A program made the position numbers and the translations under genes. Shown in pieces: positions 33,048 through 44,345 of a stretch of DNA of 64,000 nucleotides. The stretch covers positions 25,361,001-25,425,000 of the forward strand of contig JBAIAC010000004.1 in assembly GCA_037349315.1 (NCBI GenBank), in the 5' to 3' direction. This DNA is from Chelydra serpentina. Its lineage: Eukaryota > Chordata > Testudines > Chelydridae. Each line of letters opens with the position of its first letter. Within the stretch, counting starts at the first letter, position 1. The notes beneath the pieces are model-generated. The model was not told the origin of the DNA. It saw nothing but the letters and a program-made list of their open reading frames with translations, and searched no databases.

Positions 33048-34726
33048 TAATTGTGTGACTGAAACTGTACATTTTAAATACATTTAAAATACTTGAAAAT
33101 ATACATTTTTTTAAAGAATTTTGATGGGAAGTGTCAAACGAATTCTGACAAGCCTAAATATCACTAATTAAAATGATAGCAGCTGTGCACAAAACTGTAG
33201 GCAATTTGTGACCAGGGATCAATTACATAGAGAGGATGTTCCTATGAACACAACATGCTAACGTGTGTATACTATGGGCCAGGTTGTCCCTAATCCATAT
33301 GGAGGTGTACAAAAGAGGTCACACAAACCTTTCTACTCTCATTCACACACCCTGGTGTATGTTTCAGTAGCAGTTGTTGTATTCTTCCAGGCACGCAGTA
33401 TCTTAGGGTCTAGTGATACCACGGGTACTAGCCTCTTCTCCTACTATCTCTCCCCCCCCCCCCCAATGGACATGGCCTCCTACCAAGGGGTGATGGCACA
33501 ATGGCTGCACTCCCCAGAAGATATTTTGACTTCCTGAAGCACAGTACTTCTGGCAGCAACTCTTAGCAGATTCAGCTCCTCCTACTTAGGGCTCTGCCTT
33601 AATGCCACAATCTGGAGAGGACCAGCATGCACACCAACATGTTAAATGCTAATAGCCGTACATTAGGGACTCACTAACAGTGTCAGTACAGTACAGTTAG
33701 AGGCATATATGGGCAAATTCTGCTCTCATTTACACTAGTGTAAATCCAAAGTACCTCCACTATCTTCCAGTGTTGAGTTATTCTTGATTTGCACTGATGT
33801 AAATGAAGGAGACTCAGACCCATCATTTATATACTCAGCATACTCCCAGCATGATTTTTCATCTCTTCCTATCCTGAGTGACAACTTTGCCTTCCATGAT
33901 TAATGAGGAATAAGCAGCAATACAGACATCAAGCAACTGTAGTTTTTCAAGTAAGATTTTATGGTGCACTGTGTCAAATTATTTTACGCTCGGTAGCAAG
34001 ATGTGGCATAATATTTCTTTCCCATTTGATCAGCGGTCAAAGGCATATTCACCAACAGTAAATGTAACTAAAGCAATTGAAATAAATTGTTTACAAGACA
34101 ACGGATTGGTTTTAATCACCGATAAAATGATTTCTGTGAAAGCTGCTGTTTATGAGGAGCTGAGCTACTTCAGACTTCAGATCCAACAGAATTGTTTGGA
34201 CAATGAGTGAGACGTATTAGGTAACCTTGTTACCAGGGAGACACAGAAAGTGTTTATTTTTCATGGCATATTTATATCTTGTATGGCTTTGAAATTGGTT
34301 TCTTTAAACATTGCATTCTGATTGGGCCTTCTTGGTGATGTCACATCTGTGCACCAGCTTCCAATGGTTCACAGCTGGAACAATATATAACCACCAAGAA
34401 AAAAATACCCCTCCCCCTTTTATTCTTACGGGTTCACCTTAGACACAAAGCTCATTGTATGAAGCCCACAAATATGCACATAATCAGGACAATGGACTTA
34501 TGTGAAGGATGCTTATGTCTTTAACTTTTAGGGCCATGGGTGACTGTCATAAGAAAACAAGTGCTCTATCTTTGGATAAAAGAAAAACTTGAGTGTTTAT
34601 ATCAGAGCACAGCATGTAAAAGGAGAAACAGTCAGCTCTATCATTTCATCTGCAAAAGTTTTCCAGGTAGATTCAAACTTCTAGAGGTTTGGATCTGGGA
34701 TTTTGGTTTAAATTAGCTTTGGCTAA
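33048..34726. other. No recognised gene
   Basis: A copy of the 'catttacactagtgtaaatcc' palindromic repeat lies at about 33715-33825 and a C-run at 33453-33464. Nothing else assigned. Confidence 0.35.
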
Positions 34727-34740
34727 CACAGATCATTGAA
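34727..34740. repeat. Target-site duplication, left (CACAGATCATTGAA)
   Basis: Fourteen bases repeated exactly at 35195-35208. Confidence 0.93.
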
Positions 34741-35194
34741 GCGACAAAGGGTTCTGTGGCACCTTATAGACTAACAGAGGTATTGGAGCATAAGCTTTTG
34801 TGGGTGAATACCCACTTCTTCGGATGTAAGCAGTGGAAATGTCCAGGGGCAGATATAAATGTGCAGGGAAGAGTCAGGCTAGAGATAACGAGGTTAGCTC
34901 AATCAGGGAGGGTGAGGCCCTCTTCTAGCAGTTGAGGTGTGAATATCAAGGGAGGAGAAACTGCTTTTGTAGTTGGCTAGCCATTCATAATCTTTGTTTA
35001 ATCCTGAGCTGATGGTGTCAAATTTGCAAATGAACTGAAGCTCTACAGTTTCTCTTTGGAGTCTGGTCCTGAAGTTTTTTTGCTGCAGCATGGCTACCTT
35101 TAAATCTGCTATTGTGTGTCCAGGGAGATTGAAGTGTTCTCCTACAGGCTTTTGTATATTGCCATTCCTTATATCTGATTTGTGTCCATTTATC
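34741..35194 (-). mobile_element. Penelope-like element, 5'-truncated, with GIY-YIG-region coding
   Basis: On the minus strand an open frame runs from the left-truncated end: PVGEHFNLPGHTIADLKVAM, then RLQRETVELQFICKFDTIS and GLNKDYEW, ending with a stop near 34903. The 'HFN..GH' block followed by 'R...E...I' is the C-terminal part of the GIY-YIG endonuclease of Penelope-like elements. The 3' UTR then contains CATCCGAAGAAGTGGG-type sequence (here TACATCCGAAG), the GTGGGT/ACCCAC hairpin, CAAAAGCTTATGCTCC and the tail ending TTTGTCGC. It is a clean insertion with 14-bp duplications; the frame is intact as far as it goes. Confidence 0.88.
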
Positions 35195-35208
35195 CACAGA
35201 TCATTGAA

Positions 35209-38200
35209 AGTAGGCTGGCAATTTCTTTTACAAATGTATTTTTTTTAAAAACCCTGTATTGTAAAACTTTTTAAAAAGTGACCTTTTGTTTTAAATCAAA
35301 ATACCTTTCTGATCAGAAACACTTTTCCCATTTTCATATAATTCTCAGACTTGTAAATAGACAGGATTATTGTACGCTCTTCACTTGCACTCTTTTATTC
35401 CTCTCAAAGCACATGCATAAAAGGCTAACTTTTTCCCCTGAATTTTTAATTAAATTAAAAGCAAAGTGTAGAAGGCTTTGAGCTGATCTGGTGAGAAAGA
35501 TGACTGATCAAGGGATCTGTTACTACAGCTGTGTGTAGTGAGGTTATAGCCCTTCTCAGCAAGGAGCATGTTAAAAAGAAGTCACTTTTGATTTCCATAA
35601 CACCGTTCTGTTAGGGTCACTCACAACAAGTAGAAAATAAGCATTTGAAGCCAATAAGAATTGTGGGTGTTCAGCATTTCTCAGGATCATGTCCTTGGGG
35701 GGGGGGGAACCCCTATGTTGCAATAATGAACACAGAGAAAGAAAGAAATGGCTTGTTATGGTTATAGCCTAACATGTTTTTAAAAATCTCACCTAATTCC
35801 TTGATCAACACCTTATTAATTTCCTATATCACACTATAAACCTTTCACGTAGAGAGGCCTAGATTAATCTAGGAGTATAGATGCTAAACCTTACCCATAC
35901 TATACAAATACCAAGTCAGTGTGTGGACTTGAGCTTTACCTGGCAACCAAAGAAATAGCTCTTAAGAATTTCAGTCTAAACTTCTATTTCAGTCACACAA
36001 GATCAATGCAAAACTATAGGAACATATGGCTAGTACTCTAGGCTTTACGGGGTAAGGTGTCCTGCTTGCCTAAGTGTTTCCTTATAGCTAGGCAATATAC
36101 CACCAAAATCATGGTTAAGCACAGGAACTGTACAGAGGTCAGATTAAATGAAGGGGACAGAGTCAGAATACACGTTCTAAATTCTGACCTAAAAAAAATC
36201 TGTCAGTTTACGAAGCTGTCAACTTAAGGCTATAGAAATTGCACTAGGTTTCCTACTTTCCACAGGCAAGCAACTCTTTTAGGGGTTCTCAGCTCCTGTA
36301 ATGAAACAAGGCCAGAACCCGGTGAAAAAGCAGCATCTGGAATCTAGGCAGCTAAGATTCTGAGGAAGATTTTGGTAGAAGGTCTCTCATTGAAGCAAAG
36401 AAAGAAACTGTCAGGATAATACTGTTTTCCTTATTCTAATAAAGTAGAGTCTCAGGGAAAACAAAATGACTATCTTTAAACAGTATATACTTCACTGGAT
36501 GTGCCATCTGGGATCATTATATTATCTACTGACACGTCCTTCTAGCACTAAACAAGAAGCTTCATTCATTCATTGAAGTTTCATTCATTAAGTGTTGTGC
36601 CAATACTCAGCTTGACCAGTTCAACATCAACAGGACTTTTGAATATACAGTACCAGAGAAGGAATGAAAGTTATGTGAAACCATAATAGTGTAGTTAAAG
36701 TATAGTTCTAGTTGGAGAAGTAAAGGTTTAAAAATGGCATAATGCAATCTCATATTCATTACCTCAGACTTCCAGATCAAAGTTTTGTTTAAGATGAAAA
36801 TACATGTTTTTATTGTATTTATTACAAGCAGCCCAGCAAATTCAACCTGGGATCTGAAAGCCATGTTTTGTTATTTCTGGCTTCTGAAGACAAATTCTGC
36901 CCTTGGTTACACCTCTGTCTTCATTGGGGTTGCACAGGTCTAAGGGCAAAAGTGGAAATGTAGTTTACAATTCTACCTCCTGCATTAGCAACAGAAATAT
37001 AATCTAGAGGCTCCACTGAATAATAATCCAGACTCTGTTGAAGGCAATGGGAGTTTTGTTATTGTTTTCAATGGATCCAGAATTTCACAACAGGTATTGA
37101 CCAGTGTTTATCTTGGCATTGCAGTGCTAAACGAATGTAAAGTAGCCGAAACCTATTTTTTTCATTACAGTCATTAGACACAATACTGAATATACACAGG
37201 CATCTGAATTCTCCATTGCCTGGCACCTTGTACAGCCATTACACTCGTGCCAAGTGGAAGGAAAATGTTACCAAATGAAAATTTTCCACTGGTGCTAGCA
37301 GTTTACCTCCACTTTGCATGGATGCCAATAGACCAAGGACTTATGAGGAGCCTATGCTCACTCACCAGACACTGTATACATTTATTTATAGGCATTTCCA
37401 TAGCACTTGTCACCAGAGTATCTGCTCACTTGCTAATCATGCATCTTCAAGGAGTGTTCAATTTAGCACTGCTCATCATGATTTACATCAGTCCTGCAGT
37501 GAGTGTAGTTACCTCCCTGATACAGACAAGTACTTTGTACAATGCAGTGAAGTACTTTAGTCACAATTTTCACACTAACAACTGATTATGACCCAAACAT
37601 GCCTCCAATAGCCAACAAGATGTCCCGCCATAAAGACACTCTTTTGTAGTACTTAAAAGACTACACTCTATAACAGTTGTTGATTTCTCAAGGCCTAATA
37701 CAATGGTAATCTCTTTTAAAAGATTGACATTTCAGAACCAGTTAGGTTGAATTTCTGGGTCACAGATTTAAGAGAGATCTCAGTCAAGTCATTCTGCTGA
37801 ATTTGTGCATATTCAGACCCAAATAGCATAAAATTGCGGTCTGTGCAGAGGAGACAATAAAAATCATGCTTCAACAAATCACAGACCACTCTGTTCCCGC
37901 ACTTGTGTGTCTTTCTACCAGCTGCTGAAATGTCCTGAGAGTGCAGCATAGTCTGAGTGCTAACTAAGTACCTCCCTGGGTTTAGTTGGAGAGGTCGCAA
38001 ATGCATTTGTTTCCTTCATCTTCAGCATAGGCAGCCAGCAACCCCTCACCACCCAGACTGAGTTCCTAACTATTAATTGATTTAGTGAGACAAGAGACCT
38101 ATGCAGGGAGCAAACAACCTTATGTATCTGAGCATCCAGCTTATTAAAATCATTACTGTTTCATCAGTGTATTAAAGAGAATCAGTGAAGTTCAAGGGCC

Positions 38201-38380
38201 CTGGCTTTTCAGTCACCCTAGCAGCAAACATATGGTCTCACTTTTCTTCAAAGCCTCAGGGATATCCACAATTACCCTGCGTGGCTGCTATTTTAACTTC
38301 TGTTCTGTCAACATTACAAGCTTATTGAGTATACTCTTTATGGTACTTCCTGAAAATTTTACAGCTCAAATGTCTGTTCA
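35209..38380. other. No recognised gene; AT-rich, 3.2 kb
   Basis: The best frames are 37247-37585 (+, 112 codons) and 37716-38006 (-, 96 codons); neither shows a family I know. A G-run occurs at 35697-35707 and a fragment of the 'tctgccc…acacc' palindromic repeat at about 36890-36960. This is the longest stretch in the window without an identified element. Confidence 0.3.
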
Positions 38381-38391
38381 GGCAACAATGT
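38381..38391. repeat. Target-site duplication, left (GGCAACAATGT)
   Basis: Eleven bases repeated at 38603-38613. Confidence 0.9.
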
Positions 38392-38602
38392 AGTTGTAAC
38401 CGTGTGGGTCCCCAGGTATTAGAGAGACAAGGCAGGTGAGGTAATATCTTTTACTGGACCAACTTCTGTTGGTGAGAGAGACAAGCTTTTGAGGTCAGGC
38501 CTGAAGAAGAGCTCTGTGTGGCTCGAAAGCTTGTCTCTCTCACCAACAGAAGTTGGTCCAGTAAAAGATATTACCTCACCTGCCTTGTCTCTCTAATATT
38601 CT
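38392..38602 (+). mobile_element. Foldback Penelope-like insertion with perfect 73-bp inverted repeat
   Basis: Arms 38417-38489 and 38526-38598 are reverse complements over all 73 bases, separated by 36 bases. A 25-base leader (agttgtaaccgtgtgggtcc…) precedes the left arm. The spacer plus right arm read CCTGAAGAAGAGCTC…GGCTCGAAAGCTTG, the same design (short hairpin then CGAAAGCTT) as the Penelope-like tails at 10776 and 22614. Target duplication is 11 bp. Assignment to Penelope-like is by analogy. Confidence 0.75.
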
Positions 38603-38613
38603 GGCAACAATGT

Positions 38614-39426
38614 GACAGCCTGAAAAATCAGCAGGGACATAGATGTCCTTACCAATTCAATGCACAGTTTGCCCTGGATACCTTCCCTTGTATAATCTGC
38701 CTTAAATTCAAACCACAATTAACTAGACCTGTTCAAAAATGGTTAAAAAGATTAGATTTGGAGGGATGGGTAAATTTTCCTTTTTTTGAAAATCAAAGTC
38801 TATGCTTGGCCAAAAAAACAGGGAACATTTTTCATGAAAATGTTGTTTAGCATGTTTTTTCAAATTTCAAAAAATTGTTATTTTTAATTAAATAAAAAAA
38901 CCACACCAAATCATTTTTACACACTAATCAATTATGGACCCATCTACCATCACTATTTCTGTAATCAGAGCCTAGAACTGGACAGATTATAGAAGCATTT
39001 GTACCTGAATAAATATTTGACCTAAAATGCCAATATGGTACTTGAGCACATGCTTAAAGTTAAACATATGTTTAAGTACTGTCTTGACTTTAGTATCTGG
39101 ATTCACTCAAGTACCTGCATTATGGCCTGAAAATCCTACTGAAGTCAATGGGAGTCTTCAACAACGCCTTAGAGGAAAGCACTATCACCCTTTCAACAGC
39201 CGTTTTACCCCGAGTGACTGCATAATTAAAGCATTTATCTGCAAACATTAAGAGGTAGAAGTGATTGTAAAAATGTCCCATTGATACTATTTGCAATGAC
39301 CAGCTTTAACTGAGATCCTTAATAATGACCTCTGCTAACCAGGTAGTTAGTATTACACCACCCCAAGTTGATTCTCAGGTAATGCGGGGAAACCCGTCTT
39401 GAAAGTGCAGCCCAGAAGGACACTTT
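38614..39426. other. No recognised gene; palindromic repeat fragment
   Basis: At 39036-39160 'gagcacatgcttaaagttaaacatatgtttaagtactg…gaagtcaatgggagtc' is a copy of the palindromic MITE family at 45740. Otherwise unassigned. Confidence 0.4.
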
Positions 39427-39737
39427 TTAGGCCATATCTACACTTACCGGTAGATCGACACTGCTGCGATCAATTGGAGGCTTTGAAAACCTGTTTCATG
39501 ACTGGCCAGGCTATGGTGTGACAGTTGTGCGTGTTTCTCCTTGATGCAAACATGCCCCCTTTGTTGTTTTTAATTCCCTGTAAGCCAACCACCCTCCCCC
39601 CTTCAAAATAAACTATTGTTTTGAAACCATGCATTTTTTTTTTTTAAATAAAGATTGATAACGGACAAGGTAGCCCAGGTGGGGTGGGGGAGGAGGGAAG
39701 GACAAGGCCACATTGCTTATTGTAGCCACACTAAAAA

Positions 39738-40106
39738 TCAAACTGTTTGAATGACAGCTTTCTGTTGCTTGGGCCATCCTCTGGAGTGGAGTGGCTGGGT
39801 GCCCGGAGCCTTCCCCCAAGTTCTTGGGTGTCTGGATGAGGAGGGTAGGCAGTTATGCAGTGGATGCAGCGGGGGTCTGTGTTCTTGTTGGCTTTCCTGC
39901 AGCTCCAACAGACGCTTCATCATGTCCGTTTGCTCCCCTAACAGACACTTCATCATATCCGTTTGCTCCCCCATTAGCCTCAGCATCGCGTCCTGCCTCC
40001 GCTCTTCACGCTCACTTAATTCTTTGCTGACCCCTGCCACTGAATGCCTCCATGCATTAAGATGTGGCCTATCAGTGCAGGAGGACTGCATGAGCTCGGA
40101 AAACAT
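39738..40106 (-). pseudogene. C-terminal half of Myb/SANT-like protein of Harbinger element
   Basis: A 122-codon open frame: MFSELMQSSC, WRHSVAGVSKELSEREERRQ (charged helix), then a duplicated MGEQTDMMK/LGEQTDMMK segment that looks like an internal duplication, and LLELQESQQEHRPPLHPL. This is the coiled tail that follows the DNA-binding domain in such proteins. The upstream domain is in a different frame (40190-40422). Confidence 0.65.
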
Positions 40107-40189
40107 GTCATCATGAGTGCATTTTTTTCACCTTCTAATCTGCGATAACCTCAGGGACGGAGATGATAGAGTGTAAAATGTTTATAAGA

Positions 40190-40422
40190 TATCCCTATGA
40201 TTCTGGGCTTGCCCGAGTCCTTAATTTTCATGCAGCACTGTTGCGCGTCCCTGTTGTAGCCTCTGTCCATCATGCCTTTGGAGATTTTGGCATATATATA
40301 TTGGCATTACATCTTTTGGAAAGAAGTTCTGACAGCACGGATTCCTCTCCCCATACAGCAATCAGATCCAGTACCTCCCATTCGGTCCATGCTGGAGCTC
40401 TTTTGAGATTCTGGGACTGCAT
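40190..40422 (-). pseudogene. Myb/SANT-like DNA-binding domain, frameshifted
   Basis: The minus strand from ATG at 40422 reads MQSQNLKRAPAWTEWEVLDL and continues with IAVWGEESVLSELLSKRCNA, a tryptophan-spaced trihelix/SANT start. After about 43 codons the frame breaks at a tatatata stretch (40293-40303); homologous sequence (KGMMDRGYNRDAQQC-like) continues in another frame. In Harbinger transposons this protein binds transposon ends and imports the transposase. Confidence 0.65.
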
Positions 40423-40799
40423 GGTCACCTGTGCTGTCAGCTCACAACACTGGCCAAACAGGAAATGAAATTCAAATGAAATTCAAAAGTTCCCGGGGCT
40501 TTTCCTGTGTACCTGACTAGTGCATCTGAGTTGAAAATGCTGTCCAGAGCAGTCACAATGAAGCACTCTGGGCTAGCTCCTGGAGGCCAATAACGTCGAA
40601 TTGCATCCACACTACCCCAAATATGACCCAGCGAGGTCAATTTTGGCGCTAATCCCCTCATCGGGTAGGAGTAAAATCAATTTTAAAAGCCCTTTAAGTT
40701 GACAAAAATGGCTTCGTTGTTTGGACGGTGCAGGGTTAAATCGACCTACCGCTGTTAAATTTGACCTAAACTCGTAGTGTAGACCAGGGCCAAGCAGAG

Positions 40800-41235
40800 A
40801 CCTAGCTTCAACACCAGCTCTTTGAATGGGAGAAAAAAAAAATCAAAGGGTTATGAATCACAGCTTGTAATTTTAACATTAACACTGTTGCTGATGCTTT
40901 TACAGAGAAGTCACATTGAATCTGAGAGCAGATACTTATTCTCTTTCATTTGCTCTTTTCATTTCCTTGCTGTGGTTTCTTCACTCCTATCGTCTATCAG
41001 AAAACTCAACACTTGTATCAACAGCAAGCCTCTACCCCAACAGAAAAGAGTATTTACATCCCAATTGCACCTTTAAATTGTCCAGTTAATTAACAAGTTT
41101 CTGCCATCAGAGCTGAGGGTGATGTCAATTTAGAGTGACAAAGCACCCTTTTATAGTAGTATCCAGGCAAGAAATGTGATTCTGGGACAATAAAGAAGAC
41201 TTCTCTGGGAATATTAATTCAGAAATGCTCTGGGT
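40800..41235. other. No recognised gene
   Basis: Unassigned; one 84-codon frame without known motif. Confidence 0.3.
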
Positions 41236-41239
41236 CATA

Positions 41240-41595
41240 CTAATCACAAGAGTCAGGAAAGAATTTTCCCCTGGGTCAGATTAGCTGGGATCTTGGAGGT
41301 TTTTCCAACTTCCTCTGCAGCATATCTGGTTAGCTTGCTAGGATCGTCCGGCCATATTTCACCTAATCAATTCTCTGCCATTGCAGAGACCAGCGGCATT
41401 GGTGGCACCTTGGCCTGTCCCATTCTCTGCCTGTGGCACATAGATTAGTTTCCTCACGATTAGAGTCTTTGGTCTAACAAAAGTCTTCAGGCTTAATATA
41501 TGGTATTTGGGTGTAGTTTAATGGTCTGTGATATACAGGAGGTCAGATTAGATGATCTAGTGGTCTCTTCTGGTCTCAGTCTCTAAGGAACTATG
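41240..41595 (+). repeat. CR1-like LINE 3' UTR, copy 1
   Basis: 'gagtcaggaaagaattttcccctgggtcagatt', 'ttccaacttcctctgcagcat' and the terminal 'caggaggtcagattagatgatctagtggtctcttctgg' match the order in 43790-44340. The final motif is the CR1-group 3' end. Confidence 0.6.
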
Positions 41596-42044
41596 ACATA
41601 CATGATATCACAAATGCAGACATTTTCATGTGGAAATTGTGCACGGCCTTTATGTTCTTATAAAGATGAATCCTATCCTCCAAAAGACAAGTCAAAATGT
41701 GCAAGCTGATATGCACAAAGTTAAACTGGTAAACAAATCAAAAGTGCTCTGATTTTCAAGAGTGCAGCTCCCATTGACTTCCCGGGATTTATGGGTGCTC
41801 AGTGCTTCTTCAAATAAGGGATCTAAATCAGAATGTAGGAGCCTAATTTTAGTCATCCAGGTACAAAAATGTTGGTCTTGGAGACCAACTTATTTAGTGC
41901 AATGAAAAACAGTGACAACTCTCAGTGTCTTCAGAGTCATTCACCCAAGGATCTCAAATTACACTGTACCTGGGGAAGTACTGTGGGGGAGGTTTTCAAA
42001 GGTACTTAGTCCCTTCGGTGCCTTTAAAAACTATGACCAACCAG

Positions 42045-42540
42045 GCAGGGGATAGTCAGCCCTAGTGGTTGAAAGGAGGCTTCAGTCTACTGGTTAGAGC
42101 TGGGTCCAAGAGCCCACAAATGAGCCAAGGGTCAGTACCAGAGGGACAGAAGCCAAATGCCAGAGCCGGAGGATAACCCAGAAGTCAGAGGGGAACAGGA
42201 GCTGGAGCTAGAGCAGGTAGCAGATGGAGCAGGAAGAGGTTCGGAAACAAGCCCAGAGCAGAACAGGAACAGGGCAGGAGCACAGACTGGAAACAGCCTG
42301 GAGCAAGGGCCAGGAGCAGGAGCCAGCAAGCAAACAGCTGCAGGCATGACACACATTGAGCAGTCACTGACCTGCTGTGAGCGCTAAGCTTATAAACAGG
42401 GCTGCTAAACCAGCAACCAAACAGGTGCTGTGGCTACTCGGTCAGTTCCAAGGCAGTGTAGCTGGGCTTATTGCTTGCCTAGCAGTGAAGTTAGTCAAAG
42501 AGCAGGCCAGCGGCTTCTCCTAGATGGCCTGGCCCCTGAC
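42045..42540. repeat. Possible old LTR fragment
   Basis: Purine-rich cassette (caggagctggagctagagcagg…) followed by 'gaaacagctgcag', a 'cttataaacagggctgc' TATA-like site near 42388 and 'ctggcccctgacaaactccca'. Non-coding; no terminal duplication found. Confidence 0.4.
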
Positions 42541-42559
42541 AAACTCCCACCCTAAGCCC

Positions 42560-42700
42560 ACTTTTATAGATTAGAAGACAATTTGTGATTTACCTAACAC
42601 CACAAAGGGAGGCCTAAGCATGAACAGAATAAGAGCCCCCGTCTCCTGACTTCCAGTTCCCTTCACTAACCACTAAAGCATGCTGCCTCCATATGTAGGG
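42560..42700 (-). repeat. MIR-like SINE (antisense)
   Basis: 'tgatttacctaacaccacaaaggga…cccgtctcctgacttccagttcccttcactaaccactaaagcatgctgcc' is the antisense of a MIR head. Confidence 0.7.
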
Positions 42701-43755
42701 CTTCCTTAGATAGGTCTGGTCCAAAGCCCATTAAAGTCAATGGAAAGATTCTCCTTGAGTTCACAGGGATTTAGTTCTGGTCCAGTATAGACTGCCCCTT
42801 AAAATATAAAAGCACTCATTTTAAGTGTAAAATATTTGAATCAGTGTTGGTAATATTCCATTCTGTAGTGTAATTGTTCTGCTTTTCTTGTCATTCGCTT
42901 CTTGTTCTGCAGATCAATTGTAGAGGTTCTCTCTTACAAGAGTTAAAAGACCTGTTCCTAGTGATTGAATTACTTCATGATAATCTACCCTCTTGAGCTA
43001 TTATAAAAACTGAGTTAATAACTTTGACTGAATGACATTTGAATATGATGCAGCTGTCTGATTCATATTATTATAACTACCTTTTGATTGTCAGAAAAAC
43101 AATTCCAATCATTCTTTTACCATTTCCATTTCTATGTTAAAAGGTTCATCTCTGGAATGACAAAGAGCACAACATAAAGAGAGAAGGAATTTTGATGAAA
43201 TTGGGTAGAAATACCCCTAAAATACCCATTTGTCTCTTCTAAATTAACACTTTTCTAAAAGTCTCCTTTTCGATCAGATCAGAGTCCAGCTCATTCTTTG
43301 GGGGGGAAAAAAAATCACTGCTAATGGCCATGTCGTTACAGTTGTGTGCATTCCCCAATTAAAATGAAAAGGAATGCCTATTAAAACTGAAGACTCTGGT
43401 CAGGACATACAGTACAGTTTGCTCTACAAGAGACAGACTGAGCCACAAACTGAATGTCAATCTGTTCTCTTCAGCATCAGCTACTCTAATGGAAGGTCAG
43501 TCCTATAAGACCCTGAGCCCGCCAAGTCCTGATTCTCCTCTCACTGATGCTAGTTTGACAATGGTGTAACTCCATTGTCGTCAATAGAGTTATTTGTGAT
43601 TTACACCAGCGTGAGAATTGAAACAGGCCTACTGGCTATAATCTATGAAATGCTCAATTTATTCACTCCCTTTGTGAGCCAAGCTCAGAATGGAAAGCTC
43701 TGCATTGCCCTCAATTGGTTCATTATATTTCCAGCTTTGCATAAAGACAATCACT
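42701..43755. other. No recognised gene; palindromic repeat fragment
   Basis: 'tgattctcctctcactgatgctagtttgac…gtaactccattg…gatttacaccagcgtgaga' at 43528-43620 belongs to the dispersed 'tttacaccagtgtaa' family. Nothing else assigned. Confidence 0.35.
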
Positions 43756-43789
43756 GTAATCAAATCTCAAGCTTCAGGACTTCATCCTG

Positions 43790-44345
43790 TTGCCTACAAG
43801 GGTCAGGAAGGATTCTTTCCGCTCTGCACAATTGGCATGATGCGTTTGGGGTTTTGGTTTCTGTTTGTTGGGGGAGGGGTCATCTTCCTCTGAGCTATCA
43901 GGGATTGGCCATGGCCAGAGATATGAGCCAGGATGGACTAATGCTCTGAATCCTCTGGCTGGTGAGTTTTGCTCACATGATCCAGGTCTAACAGATTGCC
44001 AGTTTTGGGGTCAGAAGGAATTTTTCCCCAGATGAGCTTGGCAGGAACGGGCGAGGGGGTCACCTTCCTCTGCAGCATGGGGTACAGCTCAACTGCTAGG
44101 ATATCTGGACATATTGCTACCCAGGCAATTCCCTACCATTGTGGAGGCCTCAGACATTAGTGTCACCTCAGCCTTTCTTGCTCTCTGCCTGTGGCACACA
44201 GTTTTGTTTCCTGAGGACTGAAATGTGTCAATCTACCATGTTACTGGGCTCGGCACAGGGGTGACTGGGTGAAATTTATTGGCCTGGGATATACCAGACC
44301 AGGTGATCTAATAGTCCCTTTGGGTCTTAAACGGTATGAAATCTA
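43790..44345 (+). repeat. CR1-like LINE 3' UTR, copy 2 (longer, with internal duplication)
   Basis: The 'ggtcaggaaggattctttcc' block at 43800 recurs as 'gggtcagaaggaatttttcc' at 44008, and 'catcttcctctgagc' as 'caccttcctctgcagcatgggg', so this copy has two tandem versions of the module. It ends 'accaggtgatctaatagtccctttgggtctt', the CR1-like terminus. Confidence 0.6.

Larger units (their letters stand above)
39430..40791 (-). mobile_element. Harbinger-like DNA transposon relic (1.36 kb)
   Basis: The left end GGCCATATCTACACTTACCGGTAGATCGA and the right end tcgtagtgtagaccagggcc form imperfect inverted ends; 'gatcgac' and 'tcgacctaccg' repeat inside them. TTA precedes the left end but the right flank is AAG, so the duplication has decayed. 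It carries a broken Myb/SANT-type protein on the minus strand and no recognisable DDE transposase, so it is a two-gene transposon that lost its nuclease gene or a one-gene derivative. Confidence 0.7.

Noticed and set aside
39751..40116. 121-codon plus-strand frame
   Set aside because: Shadow of the Myb/SANT protein tail on the other strand; repeats (PNRHFIISVCSP) mirror the minus-strand duplication.
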